A stretch of 64,000 nucleotides of DNA from an uncultured Clostridia bacterium (GTDB lineage Bacteria > Bacillota > Clostridia > Christensenellales > Pumilibacteraceae). Where the stretch lies: contig CAMWMF010000007.1 of NCBI GenBank assembly GCA_947175335.1, positions 1 to 64,000 on the forward strand, written 5' to 3'. Below, in pieces: positions 53,322 through 61,604 of this stretch (positions are counted from its first letter, which is position 1; each line of letters starts with the position of its first letter). Under the pieces are notes generated by a model, which ran no database searches, was not told where the DNA came from, and saw only the letters and a list, made by a program, of their open reading frames with translations. A program made the translations under genes and the position numbers.

Positions 53322-55350
53322 TGCGGGGTTTTGCTTCGGCGTTCAACGCGCAGTGAACTCAGCTTTAAATAACGGATACAGCGACGAGCAATATATGCTC
53401 GGAGATATAACGCACAACAAGACGGTTATAGAAAAGCTTCGTGCGCGCGGACTTAAAACGGTAGAGTCGGTGGACGAGCTGCCTATGAACGATGGCAGCG
53501 GTTGCGTCGTTATACGTTCGCATGGTGCCGACAAGGCTACATACAATCGAATAGCGCAAAAGGGCTATAACATAATAGACGCCACATGTCCGTTTGTCGC
53601 CAAAATACACGATATAGTAAGTAAACATTACGAGGCGGGCTATCATATAGTGATAATAGGCGAAGCGGCGCATCCGGAGGTAATTGCAACCGCCGGTTGG
53701 TGCAATAATACCGCTACGGTGATAGATCTTGACAGCGATTTGAGCGTGCTTCAATCGTACGACAAGCTGTGTGTTGTGTGTCAAACTACCTTTGACGGAC
53801 AAAAATATAAAAAACTATGTGAAAAAATAAATAAAATCCATTTAAAAACAGTTGAAATTTTCGACACGATTTGCTATACTACATATGAACGTCAAAAGGA
53901 AGCGGTTATACTTGCAAAAAACTGCGACTTAGTTTTGGTCGTAGGGGATCGCGCCAGTTCGAACACCAACAAGCTTTTCGACCTGTGCGTGGCTGTAAAT
54001 CCCGATACGCATTTCATCCAATCCGTTGGCGAACTCAAAAATATTAAATTTCCCCGCAGCGGCGTGATAGGTATCGTCGCCGGGGCATCGACTCCGACCG
54101 AGTCGATTATGGAGGTAAAGACTTACATGGGTCAAGAATTCGGTGAAGCGAGTAACGAAGAATTTCTCGAAGCCATCAACAAAGGAACCGTAGCTATCCG
54201 CGAAGGTAAAGCAATCACAGGTACCGTTCTTTCCGCTAATGCGGACGGTATTCGTGTCAACGTGGGCGTCAAAAACGACGGATTTATCGATAAGACCGAA
54301 GCCACCGACGACGGCGAGTACAATCCCGATGATTATCCCGTCGGAATGGAAATTACGGCTATCGTTACCAAAAAGCGCGATGACGTAAGCGGTTGCGTGT
54401 TGCTTTCCAAGCGTCGTGCAGACTTAATGCGCAAGACCGACGAAGCCGTCGATCAAATTCGCAACGGCGAAATGTTCGAAATGGTCGTCAAAAAGGATAT
54501 TAAGGGCGGACTTATCGGCTCGCTCGGCACATATCGCGTATTTGTTCCCGCGTCGCAAATCAGGCTTAAATTCGTTCCCGACTTAAAGAAGTTTGTCGGC
54601 AAAACGCTTAGACTTCGCGCTCTCGATATAGACGATATCAATCGCAAGATTGTCGCTTCGCAACGCGTCATTCTCCAAGAGGAAAAGGATGAAAAGGACA
54701 AAAAAGCCGAAATCTTCTGGGAAAACGTAAAGCCCGACGTAGTTGTTGCAGGCGAGGTAAAGCGTATTAGTTCTTACGGTGCGTTTGTCAGTGTTGACGG
54801 CATAGACTGCTTGGCGCATATAGACCATTTGTCGTATTCGCACATAACTTCGCCCGACGAAGTGCTGGAAATCGGCAAGACTTACGACTTTTTGGTGCTT
54901 AAAGCCGATCGCGAAAAGCAACGCGTGTCGCTCGGTTACAGAGAGCTTCAACCTCATCCGTTCGACAAGTGCATGGAAAAGCACCCCGTAGGCTCGATTA
55001 TTCAGGGCAAGATAATAAGCGTGCTTCCTTACGGCGCGTTTGTGGAAATCGAACCGGGCGTGGAAGGCTTGGTACACGTTTCCGAAGCCGCCGCCGCGTA
55101 CGTAAAGGACATCAACGAAGTTCTTCACACCGGCGATCAAGTTACCGTTAAGGTGCTTGCTTATGACGAACAACACCGCAAGACAACGTTGAGTATTCGC
55201 GCTTGCCTCGACGAGGAAAAGCCTGCTGCACCCAAAGCGGCTAAGCCCGCCAAAAAGCAGGTCGAAGAAAGCGGCGTTTATACAGACAAAGCTGAAAACA
55301 CCGTTTTGGCAGATTTGTTGCGTCAGGTCGGTGACGACAATAAAGATTAA
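53296..55350 (+). CDS. ispH: IspH-ribosomal protein S1 fusion
   Basis: The 684-residue protein joins 4-hydroxy-3-methylbut-2-enyl diphosphate reductase (about 1-280) to four S1 RNA-binding domains (about 295-370, 385-465, 475-550, 560-640) with a lysine/alanine-rich tail. The IspH cluster cysteines are seen in GFCFGV, ATCPFV and DTICYTT. The fusion is common in Clostridia; the S1 part probably serves as the cell's S1-like protein. A TTG-free ATG start lies within the plsC end, and a strong terminator follows. Confidence 0.95.
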   Translation: MLKVRVASNAGFCFGVQRAVNSALNNGYSDEQYMLGDITHNKTVIEKLRARGLKTVESVDELPMNDGSGCVVIRSHGADKATYNRIAQKGYNIIDATCPFVAKIHDIVSKHYEAGYHIVIIGEAAHPEVIATAGWCNNTATVIDLDSDLSVLQSYDKLCVVCQTTFDGQKYKKLCEKINKIHLKTVEIFDTICYTTYERQKEAVILAKNCDLVLVVGDRASSNTNKLFDLCVAVNPDTHFIQSVGELKNIKFPRSGVIGIVAGASTPTESIMEVKTYMGQEFGEASNEEFLEAINKGTVAIREGKAITGTVLSANADGIRVNVGVKNDGFIDKTEATDDGEYNPDDYPVGMEITAIVTKKRDDVSGCVLLSKRRADLMRKTDEAVDQIRNGEMFEMVVKKDIKGGLIGSLGTYRVFVPASQIRLKFVPDLKKFVGKTLRLRALDIDDINRKIVASQRVILQEEKDEKDKKAEIFWENVKPDVVVAGEVKRISSYGAFVSVDGIDCLAHIDHLSYSHITSPDEVLEIGKTYDFLVLKADREKQRVSLGYRELQPHPFDKCMEKHPVGSIIQGKIISVLPYGAFVEIEPGVEGLVHVSEAAAAYVKDINEVLHTGDQVTVKVLAYDEQHRKTTLSIRACLDEEKPAAPKAAKPAKKQVEESGVYTDKAENTVLADLLRQVGDDNKD

Positions 55351-55361
55351 GCTTTGAACAT

Positions 55362-55401
55362 AAATCGCGTGCCAATGTTAATATCGGCGCGCGATTTTTT
55401 T
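55362..55401 (+). terminator. Intrinsic terminator after ispH-rpsA
   Basis: A 12-bp stem AAATCGCGTGCC / GGCGCGCGATTT (one G-T pair) with a 12-base loop is followed by T7. Confidence 0.85.
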
Positions 55402-55462
55402 AAATTATTACTTAACATATTGCTCAAATTAGTATTAGTCGATATATATGGAGGTTAGTTTT

Positions 55463-56980
55463 ATGCCGTTATATGCTGTTTGTCCGGTTTGCTTAAAGAC
55501 CATAGAAATCGAACGTTTGCCCAAGCTGGTATGTCCGGATTGCGGTAGCCGATTCGGTTATGCGGAGTTGCAAGGCAAGCATTTTATTGTTGACGAGCGC
55601 GCCGAAAAAAAGGAGATTAACATTGCAAAGGATTACTTTTTGAACGGCGAGTTTACCAGCGCTTTGGAGCATTTTAACAGTGCTTTGGTTGCCAATGCAA
55701 ATTCTCATGCCGCAAAATATTTTTCACTGCTTTGCGATATTTATTTGCACGATAACGCCGGAGAAAACGCGTCCGACGACGTGTCGGGAAAACCGTACGA
55801 TGTTATTGCCGCTATTGTCGATATGATACGGCAGTCGTTGTTGACGCTTTCGCGCGGTAATGCAACCGTTGCGGACAAGTTGGCATTTATAACAGCCATG
55901 CTTTCGGAAACAAAAGTGCTCATTATCGAAAGATTGAGCGCTCGCGACGAAATGTTCAAGAATAATATCGATGAATACCGTAAGCAGTCGATATCCGACT
56001 TGACCAAGCTGTTGGAATTGTTCAAGATAGAGCGCGAGCAAATTATGTCGTTCGCACCCGAGGTGTCTAATGCGCTTGCGGCGCTTGTGGACTGCGCTAT
56101 CAAAATTTGCTACAAGGCAGTGCAAACGGTCAAAGTGGGCGAGGATATTATTACGCCTAATGACGACGATTACAAAAAGCTTTCTTCGCTGTGCAACGAT
56201 TTGTGCTTTTTCGGACACTCATTCAACCCGTATTTCGATTCGTCGCCGTATTCGCCGAACTTTATTCAAAACTACGAATACAACAAAAAAGTACTTGCAA
56301 AGATAAAAGAGTTTGACGATAAGAATAAATCTGTAGCCAAAAAGAACGTAATTGCCGATATAAAGGGTTACGATTCCTTGCTTGCAGAGTGCGAAAAGGC
56401 TCTTGAATTTACGTACCTCAGTTGTTACCGGTCAATGTGCAGTAGGCAAGTAGCACAGCACGCGCAGCTTTTCTATGACGGATTCGAATTGGTTTATAAA
56501 CTGCTTTTGCCGCGTGTGGCTATGGTTGATAAAAAGCAAGTAGAGGTGCACACCGTCAAGTATGCCGATATGGCCGAAAGGTGCGATATGCTTACGCGCT
56601 TCCTTGTGGACTCGTACGAGCTGGACGAATCAATCGGCGTAGGCCTTCACGAATATTACGAAAAGCTGTACGATATCGTTGACACTTACTATATGCCCGA
56701 AATCGATAAGATGTCCAAGAGCAAGGATCGCAACAATTTGTTGTACTATCAAAAGCTATTGTACGAATGTGCATGCAGTTGCGCACCTGCGCTTAAACAA
56801 TACGTGGACTTTTCGGCCGAAACGGACAAGGTGCGCGTAAAGCTCGTCAAGATTTGCCGCGACTGCACCGAGGAATTCTTACTTCGCTCGGGTATGTCTA
56901 TCGACGATATAGAGCAATCCAACTTCTATCGTCCGTTGCTGCAAATTTCCAACGCGCTTGTCGACGAGGAAAACGCATAA
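55463..56980 (+). CDS. Orphan protein with N-terminal zinc ribbon and helical repeats
   Basis: I do not recognise this 505-residue protein. Residues 7-27 form a zinc ribbon (C7, C10, C24, C27). Residues about 50-95 look like one TPR-type helical pair (AKDYFLNGEFTSALEHFNSAL), and the remaining 400 residues are predicted mostly helical and cytoplasmic, with no signal or membrane segment. ATG at 55463 lies 8 bp after GGAGG (55450-55454); an ATG at 55448 overlaps that site. It is flanked by a terminator and the dipeptidase gene, so it is a separate unit. A scaffold or adaptor role is only a guess. Confidence 0.8.
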   Translation: MPLYAVCPVCLKTIEIERLPKLVCPDCGSRFGYAELQGKHFIVDERAEKKEINIAKDYFLNGEFTSALEHFNSALVANANSHAAKYFSLLCDIYLHDNAGENASDDVSGKPYDVIAAIVDMIRQSLLTLSRGNATVADKLAFITAMLSETKVLIIERLSARDEMFKNNIDEYRKQSISDLTKLLELFKIEREQIMSFAPEVSNALAALVDCAIKICYKAVQTVKVGEDIITPNDDDYKKLSSLCNDLCFFGHSFNPYFDSSPYSPNFIQNYEYNKKVLAKIKEFDDKNKSVAKKNVIADIKGYDSLLAECEKALEFTYLSCYRSMCSRQVAQHAQLFYDGFELVYKLLLPRVAMVDKKQVEVHTVKYADMAERCDMLTRFLVDSYELDESIGVGLHEYYEKLYDIVDTYYMPEIDKMSKSKDRNNLLYYQKLLYECACSCAPALKQYVDFSAETDKVRVKLVKICRDCTEEFLLRSGMSIDDIEQSNFYRPLLQISNALVDEENA

Positions 56981-56996
56981 ATAATTATTAACCGCG

Positions 56997-57004
56997 CATA
57001 AAAT
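56997..57004 (+). promoter_or_regulatory. Possible sigma-E -10 before the M19 gene
   Basis: CATAAAAT differs from the sigma-E -10 consensus CATACAAT by one base. GCATAAA 15 bp upstream, overlapping the previous stop codon, could be the -35. The ATG is 6 bases from the -10 end. Weak evidence. Confidence 0.25.
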
Positions 57005-57009
57005 CAAGT

Positions 57010-57795
57010 ATGCTATTCGATTTGCATAATGATTTCCCTACGCGGTTTTTTAATGCCGACTATTGTAGCTATATTCCTAAAAATAGCAATAAAGTTACTG
57101 CGGTAATTTGGACGTCGGAGTTTGCAGACGACGCAGTAAGCAAGGTAAACGGCATTACAGGGCGCTTATCGGCGATAAAAGATGTACCGATAGCCATAGA
57201 AGACATCGGATTTTTGGCAGACGGTGAAAAATTCAAGCTTTTCGATTTTTCTCGATACTTATACTGTTCGCTCACTTGGAATTATAATACGGCTTTTGCG
57301 GGCGGCGCCTTGGACGACGGGCGACTTACCGGGCTTGGCAAAAGTGCGATACGCATTATCGAGGACAGGGGCTGCTATATAGACCTTGCGCACCTAAACA
57401 AAACAAGCTTTTACGACGTATTGGACTGTGCAAAAAACGTGTTGTGCTCGCATACAGGCTTTAACGGGCATCCGCGTTCGCTGGACGGACAACAAATCAA
57501 TGCGCTTGTGGCACGCAATGCGGTGATAGGACTGTGTACCGTTCGCGCGTTTACCGACGCGCACTCCGCACAAGAGTTTGCAAACGTTATTGACGCGTTT
57601 GTGCAAAAGTACGGCTGCGATTGCTTGGCATTGGGTACGGATTTTAACGGCTCGGACGATATTCCCGACGATATAAACGATTATGACAAGTTGCTTAGTG
57701 TGCGCGATATCCTTTATCGACGCGGCTATGACCGTCAATCGGTTGACAAAATATTTTTCGACAATGCAAATATCCTTTACAAAAAGGAGAGATAA
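57010..57795 (+). CDS. Membrane dipeptidase-like (M19) metallopeptidase
   Basis: The 261-residue protein follows the M19 renal-dipeptidase pattern: HND near the start (about 6-8), E in IEDIGFL, H in DLAHLN, H in CSHTGFNGHPRS, and GTDFNGSDDIP at the end. M19 enzymes are usually 310-400 residues, so this copy is compact, with little sequence between the first metal motif and the bridging glutamate. No signal peptide is visible, so it is probably cytoplasmic. No Shine-Dalgarno site. It overlaps purB by one base. Confidence 0.82.
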   Translation: MLFDLHNDFPTRFFNADYCSYIPKNSNKVTAVIWTSEFADDAVSKVNGITGRLSAIKDVPIAIEDIGFLADGEKFKLFDFSRYLYCSLTWNYNTAFAGGALDDGRLTGLGKSAIRIIEDRGCYIDLAHLNKTSFYDVLDCAKNVLCSHTGFNGHPRSLDGQQINALVARNAVIGLCTVRAFTDAHSAQEFANVIDAFVQKYGCDCLALGTDFNGSDDIPDDINDYDKLLSVRDILYRRGYDRQSVDKIFFDNANILYKKER

Positions 57796-59222
57796 TGAAA
57801 GACGTTTACGAAAATCCGCTGATTACACGCTATGCGGATAGAAAAACAGCCGAAATATTTTCGGACGATAATAAGTTTAAGCTTTGGCGCAGGCTTTGGA
57901 TTGCTCTTGCCGAGAGCGAAAAGGAGCTTGGGCTTGATATATCCGACGCGCAAATTGCGGAAATGAAAAAATACGCAAACGATATCAACTACGACTACGC
58001 CGAAAAGGAAGAAAAAATCGTGCGCCATGACGTTATGGCACACGTGCACGCATTCGGCGAACAAGCAAAGTCGGCAAAGCCCATTATCCATTTGGGCGCT
58101 ACAAGCTGTTACGTAACGGACAATGCCGAGCTTATACAAATTTACGACGCGCTGAACGTTGTTAAAAGCAAAATGCTTACCGTTATGGACAAGCTGCGTG
58201 CGTTTGCATTAAAGTACAAGGATTTACCCACGCTCGGCTATACGCATTTGCAACCCGCACAACTTACAACATTAGGCAAGCGCACCACGTTGTGGCTGTA
58301 CGATTTGTATTTGGACTACAACGACCTAACGCAGTTTATGCAGAATTACAAGCTTCGTGGCGTAAAAGGTACGACAGGCACGCAAGCCAGCTTTTTGTCG
58401 CTGTTCGACGGCGACGACCAAAAGGTTAAAGAACTGGAAAAAAAGGTCGTAAATAAGCTTGGTTTTGATAATGTTTTTGCTGTCAGCGGTCAAACGTATA
58501 CGCGAAAATTCGACTATTCGGTGATGTCGTTGCTGTCAAAAATCGCACAAAGCGCATATAAGTTTGCAAACGACGTGCGTATTATGCAGTCATTTAAGGA
58601 AGTGGAAGAACCGTTCGAAAAGACGCAAATCGGCTCGTCCGCTATGGCGTATAAGCGCAATCCTATGCGCTGTGAGCGCATTTGCGCACTTGCACGGTTT
58701 GTAGAAAGCATGCCAATCAACGAGGCTGTTACAAGCTCTACGCAGTGGTTTGAGCGCACGCTGGACGACAGCGCAAACAAGCGGCTCACAATTCCGCAAG
58801 CGTTTTTAGCTATCGACGGCGTACTCAATCTGTATATTAATGTGACAGATAACATGGTAGTTTATCCCAAGGTTATAGAGCGCAGGATAAACGACGAGCT
58901 TCCGTTTATGGCTACGGAGGAAATCTTGATGGAATGCGTGCTTGCCGGTGGGGACAGGCAGGAGCTGCACGAGGCGATTAGACAACATTCCATGGAAAGC
59001 GCAAAGGCGGTTAAAGAGCGCGGCGAAAACAACGATTTGATTGAGCGCATAAAAGGCGACTCGAAATTTGCAGCCGTTAAAGACAAAATAGACGGCATAT
59101 TAAAGCCGTCCAACTTTGTAGGCATGGCGCCGCAGCAGGTAACCGACTTTATATCGGAGTATATCGACCCGTTGTTCGAATCCGAAAATTACGTACCATA
59201 TAAGCCAAATATAAAAGTATAA
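57795..59222 (+). CDS. purB: Adenylosuccinate lyase
   Basis: PurB cleaves SAICAR and adenylosuccinate in purine synthesis. The 475-residue protein has the lyase signature GSSAMAYKRNPMRCERI, the catalytic H in TSCYVTDNAE-linked and TLGYTHLQPAQ segments, and is of normal length. AAGGAG precedes the ATG, and a terminator follows the stop. Confidence 0.96.
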   Translation: MKDVYENPLITRYADRKTAEIFSDDNKFKLWRRLWIALAESEKELGLDISDAQIAEMKKYANDINYDYAEKEEKIVRHDVMAHVHAFGEQAKSAKPIIHLGATSCYVTDNAELIQIYDALNVVKSKMLTVMDKLRAFALKYKDLPTLGYTHLQPAQLTTLGKRTTLWLYDLYLDYNDLTQFMQNYKLRGVKGTTGTQASFLSLFDGDDQKVKELEKKVVNKLGFDNVFAVSGQTYTRKFDYSVMSLLSKIAQSAYKFANDVRIMQSFKEVEEPFEKTQIGSSAMAYKRNPMRCERICALARFVESMPINEAVTSSTQWFERTLDDSANKRLTIPQAFLAIDGVLNLYINVTDNMVVYPKVIERRINDELPFMATEEILMECVLAGGDRQELHEAIRQHSMESAKAVKERGENNDLIERIKGDSKFAAVKDKIDGILKPSNFVGMAPQQVTDFISEYIDPLFESENYVPYKPNIKV

Positions 59223-59228
59223 TATAAT

Positions 59229-59256
59229 AAAAGTAGGCTAAACGCCTGCTTTTTTG
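59229..59256 (+). terminator. Terminator between purB and the minus-strand membrane gene
   Basis: AAAAGTAGGC (59229-59238) pairs with GCCTGCTTTT (59244-59253) with one G-T pair; T run follows. It may serve the convergent gene too. Confidence 0.8.
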
Positions 59257-59257
59257 T

Positions 59258-59743
59258 TTACAGCAAATTTACAAATGCGTTAGAGAGGTGAATTATAAAG
59301 AATAATCCGGCAGTGCCGACAAGAAAATAGTTTTTGCGCCACAGTCCGATAAACAAGTAGTACAGCGGGGGAAGTGCGAATATAAAGATTATCATAACTG
59401 CCACCGTTTGTATGCCGCAAAAGTACAGTATCCAACCGACAAAGTTAAGTGCGATTACGCCCGCCGCGACCGAAAAGAAAGCGATTTCACTTTTGGTTTT
59501 TATATTAAATAATTTATTATCGCCGTGAACGATTAAGATCATTACCGCAACGCACAGTATGCCGAATATTTTTTCGCATACGTCCAAGAATACCGAGTTT
59601 GTCGGCATGTTCATAATCGGGTTTAATTGCAAGGGAATCAACGGCATAATCATATACGGTAGCTCTTGTATCGCAAACAAGACTAAACCAATCAGCCAAA
59701 GCCCCAAGTATTGATTTTTGATTATTTTAACCCACTTGAACAT
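59258..59743 (-). CDS. Small integral membrane protein of unknown function
   Basis: The 161-residue protein has four to five hydrophobic segments (about 12-35, 57-75, 85-108, 112-132, 140-158) and a short basic N-terminus. I recognise no family. The ATG at 59743 has no Shine-Dalgarno site and is 6 bp from a strong -10, so the mRNA should be leaderless. It converges with purB and diverges from the lipoprotein gene at 59890. Confidence 0.75.
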   Translation of the reverse strand: MFKWVKIIKNQYLGLWLIGLVLFAIQELPYMIMPLIPLQLNPIMNMPTNSVFLDVCEKIFGILCVAVMILIVHGDNKLFNIKTKSEIAFFSVAAGVIALNFVGWILYFCGIQTVAVMIIFIFALPPLYYLFIGLWRKNYFLVGTAGLFFIIHLSNAFVNLL

Positions 59744-59749
59744 AGTAAA

Positions 59750-59778
59750 ATTATATCACAAATTTATCTATAAGTCAA
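59750..59778 (-). promoter_or_regulatory. Promoter predicting a leaderless mRNA for the membrane protein gene
   Basis: On the minus strand, TTGACT (59778-59773), 17 bp, TATAAT (59755-59750), then 6 bp to the ATG at 59743. Confidence 0.75.
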
Positions 59779-59839
59779 CATTAACCGTTTTTATAGTGTA
59801 TATGGCGTGCATTTAACATAATTATTTATAGTGTATAGC

Positions 59840-59868
59840 TTGTTTTTATCGCTTTTTAATGATATAAT
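59840..59868 (+). promoter_or_regulatory. Sigma-A promoter of the repeat lipoprotein gene
   Basis: TTGTTT (59840-59845), 17 bp, TATAAT (59863-59868). AAGGAGATG follows 9 bp later. Confidence 0.75.
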
Positions 59869-59889
59869 TATGTGTAAGGAGATGTCGAT

Positions 59890-61053
59890 ATGAAAAAGAA
59901 GTTTATCGCAATACCGATATTAGTGCTTTTGCTTGCTTTTCCTCTTTTTGCTTGCGATGTGAAAGGCGGTAATGCCTTCGATGGCGTGGACAATAATAAA
60001 AACCACGAAAGCATTTCTACCGAAATAAGTAACGACGTTACCTCCAATAACGACAATCCTTCTAATAACGACAGTCCTTCTAATAACGACAGTCCTTCTA
60101 ATAACGACAGTCCTTCTAATAATAACAATCAAACCAACGAAAATAATTTTATTATAACCGATTGGGAGTCCAGTGGAATATTTGCCGCAAGTGCGCCTGA
60201 ATACGAATTCGATTTTTCTTATAATGATGCCGACTTCTCATACGAAATCGGAAGTGACGAAAACGAAGAACTGTTTGCGCGCATTTTGAGCGGAGAGGAA
60301 AATTATAAAGACTATTTCACTTGGTTCGCTATATACCCCGATTATATCTATCGCTTTAACGAGGAACGTTATAAAGCGGCCGCCGAAATTATAAAAGCGG
60401 GTGCGTTTACTCAACAGTTGCGAGACAAGTATTTTGGATTGTTTACAACTAATACTAACTATCCTTATTTTAGTGCTCTTGGAATAACAACTGAACATTA
60501 TCAAATTTATTTTAATGACGATTGGAGCATTAAGTCTATATGGAAATCTATTCAATACAATATTCGGTGTGGTGCATTTGAAATGTGGCATTATAGTCTG
60601 ATTGGTTATACTTTGGGTAGCGGCGCAGAAGCGGCGGAAGGCGAATTAAAGCAATATGACGAATTTATTTATCCTTGTTACGAAGGACAACGCCTCATAG
60701 GTTATCAGCTAACATTTTCATCGCTTCTTCTTTGCGTTGACATGGGGGACGGTAAAACGGCGGATTGTTCCGTTGATGTGACATACAAACCAAAACTTGT
60801 TACTGAAAACGTATGGAACGGACAAAGACAGGAGCATGAAGAAGTAACGTATCTTTCCGTTTGTAGGGTAACGGCTGATTTCAATAATGTTTATTCCGGC
60901 GGTTACAATATGTTCGACGAAATTTTCATTTTTACAAAGCAAAATGGTGAATGGAATTTGTTTAAGATTTGGGAGCAATATCGGAAAGAAGTCCTTACGC
61001 CATCTTTGAACCTATACGAAACCAGTGAACAGAAAGTATATCGGTTAGCTTAA
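59890..61053 (+). CDS. Predicted lipoprotein with SNNDSP repeats
   Basis: The 387-residue protein has a signal peptide ending FPLFAC with a lipobox cysteine at about 22, an N/S/D-rich linker (about 38-85) with four six-residue repeats, and a C-terminal domain of about 300 residues rich in aromatic residues with no family I can name. The linker likely spans the cell wall. Base composition is richer in A+T and asparagine codons than neighbouring genes, which may point to recent acquisition or fast evolution. SD AAGGAG is 9-10 bases before the ATG. Confidence 0.8.
   Translation: MKKKFIAIPILVLLLAFPLFACDVKGGNAFDGVDNNKNHESISTEISNDVTSNNDNPSNNDSPSNNDSPSNNDSPSNNNNQTNENNFIITDWESSGIFAASAPEYEFDFSYNDADFSYEIGSDENEELFARILSGEENYKDYFTWFAIYPDYIYRFNEERYKAAAEIIKAGAFTQQLRDKYFGLFTTNTNYPYFSALGITTEHYQIYFNDDWSIKSIWKSIQYNIRCGAFEMWHYSLIGYTLGSGAEAAEGELKQYDEFIYPCYEGQRLIGYQLTFSSLLLCVDMGDGKTADCSVDVTYKPKLVTENVWNGQRQEHEEVTYLSVCRVTADFNNVYSGGYNMFDEIFIFTKQNGEWNLFKIWEQYRKEVLTPSLNLYETSEQKVYRLA
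60049..60120 (+). repeat. Four 18-bp tandem repeats in the lipoprotein linker
   Basis: The unit AACGACAGTCCTTCTAAT occurs three times without change and once with a single base difference (first copy), coding N-D-S-P-S-N. The near identity suggests recent expansion by slippage. Confidence 0.95.
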
Positions 61054-61068
61054 CTTTATACATAAAAT

Positions 61069-61112
61069 AAAAGCTCGAAAGTTCTTTTAAACAAAGAAGT
61101 TCGAGCTTTTTT
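61069..61112. terminator. Terminator between the lipoprotein gene and tRNA-Leu
   Basis: AAAAGCTCGAA (61069-61079) pairs with TTCGAGCTTTT (61100-61110), with a partly paired inner loop; flanked by T on one side and A on the other, so it can stop the + strand lipoprotein and the - strand tRNA transcripts. Confidence 0.85.
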
Positions 61113-61114
61113 GT

Positions 61115-61201
61115 TGGTGCCGCTGACCGGACTTGAACCGGTACGGAGTTTCCTCCACGGGATTTTAAGTCCCGAGCGTCTGCCTATTCCACCACAGCGG
61201 C
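61115..61201 (-). tRNA. tRNA-Leu (anticodon TAA)
   Basis: The complement folds as an 87-nt class II tRNA starting GCCGCTG, with anticodon TAA in GACTTAAAATC, a variable arm (TGGAGGAAACTCC), T loop GGTTCAAGTCC and an encoded CCA end. Confidence 0.96.
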
Positions 61202-61218
61202 AGGGTATACATTTAACT

Positions 61219-61250
61219 AAAAACGCACAGACCGTAGTCCATGCGTTTTT
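61219..61250 (-). terminator. Hairpin between tRNA-Cys and tRNA-Leu
   Basis: AAAAACGCA and TGCGTTTTT (61219-61227 with 61242-61250) form a 9-bp stem with a 14-base loop; on the minus strand it ends in a T run. It might separate tRNA-Leu from the upstream pair or act as a processing spacer. Confidence 0.55.
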
Positions 61251-61323
61251 GGAGGCACCACCCGGACTTGAACCGGGGGTTAGGGCTTTGCAGGCCCCTG
61301 CCTTACCGCTTGGCTATGGTGCC
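61250..61323 (-). tRNA. tRNA-Cys (anticodon GCA)
   Basis: The complement is a 74-nt tRNA starting GGCACCA, D arm AGCCAAGCGGTAAGGC, anticodon GCA in CCTGCAAAG, T loop GGTTCAAGTCC and encoded CCA. Confidence 0.97.
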
Positions 61324-61342
61324 GTACTGTATTATATGCAAG

Positions 61343-61418
61343 TGGTGGGAACAATAGGACTCGAACCTATGACCCTCTGCTTGTAAGGCAGATGCTCTCC
61401 CAACTGAGCTATGCTCCC
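61343..61418 (-). tRNA. tRNA-Val (anticodon TAC)
   Basis: The complement is a 76-nt tRNA starting GGGAGCA, D arm AGCTCAGTTGGGAGAGC, anticodon TAC in CCTTACAAG, T loop GGTTCGAGTCC and encoded CCA. It is first in the minus-strand tRNA unit Val-Cys-Leu. Confidence 0.97.
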
Positions 61419-61429
61419 AAAGCCTTATT

Positions 61430-61458
61430 ATAATATCAAATTAAAAAGGAAAAATCAA
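61430..61458 (-). promoter_or_regulatory. Promoter of the tRNA unit
   Basis: On the minus strand, TTGATT (61458-61453), 17 bp, TATTAT (61435-61430), just upstream of tRNA-Val. Confidence 0.65.
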
Positions 61459-61551
61459 CCTTTTTAATGCAATTTATCAAAAAAATTTATACTTTTTTGG
61501 CGGCGACCTTTTACTAAATTCGTTTTGCGTGCGTAAAACGCGCCTCGGTTT

Positions 61552-61559
61552 CATACAAT
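61552..61559 (+). promoter_or_regulatory. Candidate sigma-E -10 of the ytxC-like gene
   Basis: CATACAAT is an exact match to the sigma-E -10 consensus. The -35 region (around 61531-61537) is a poor match. The stretch 61419-61604 otherwise contains the tRNA promoter, a CGTTTT/AAAACG dyad at 61521-61540 and no gene. Confidence 0.4.
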
Positions 61560-61604
61560 ACCTATTGTGGATCGGCGGCGTTGCCGTCACGTCCAAGGAG
61601 AGGT

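Noticed and set aside
55420..55448. Promoter TTGCTC-17-TATATA before the zinc-ribbon gene
   Set aside because: Its predicted start point (about 55455) would remove the GGAGG site used by the ATG at 55463, so the two readings conflict; I did not list it as a feature.
60049..60120. Short tandem repeats as a CRISPR array
   Set aside because: The units are 18 bp, contiguous without spacers and lie in frame inside a lipoprotein gene.
61111..61386. Open frame of 91 codons on the + strand through the tRNA cluster
   Set aside because: It reads the complement of three tRNA genes and is a known type of false ORF.
61419..61604. T-box or other riboswitch in the gap after the tRNAs
   Set aside because: No T-box sequence, no specifier-like stem and no aminoacyl-tRNA synthetase gene follows; only a short CGTTTT/AAAACG dyad is visible.
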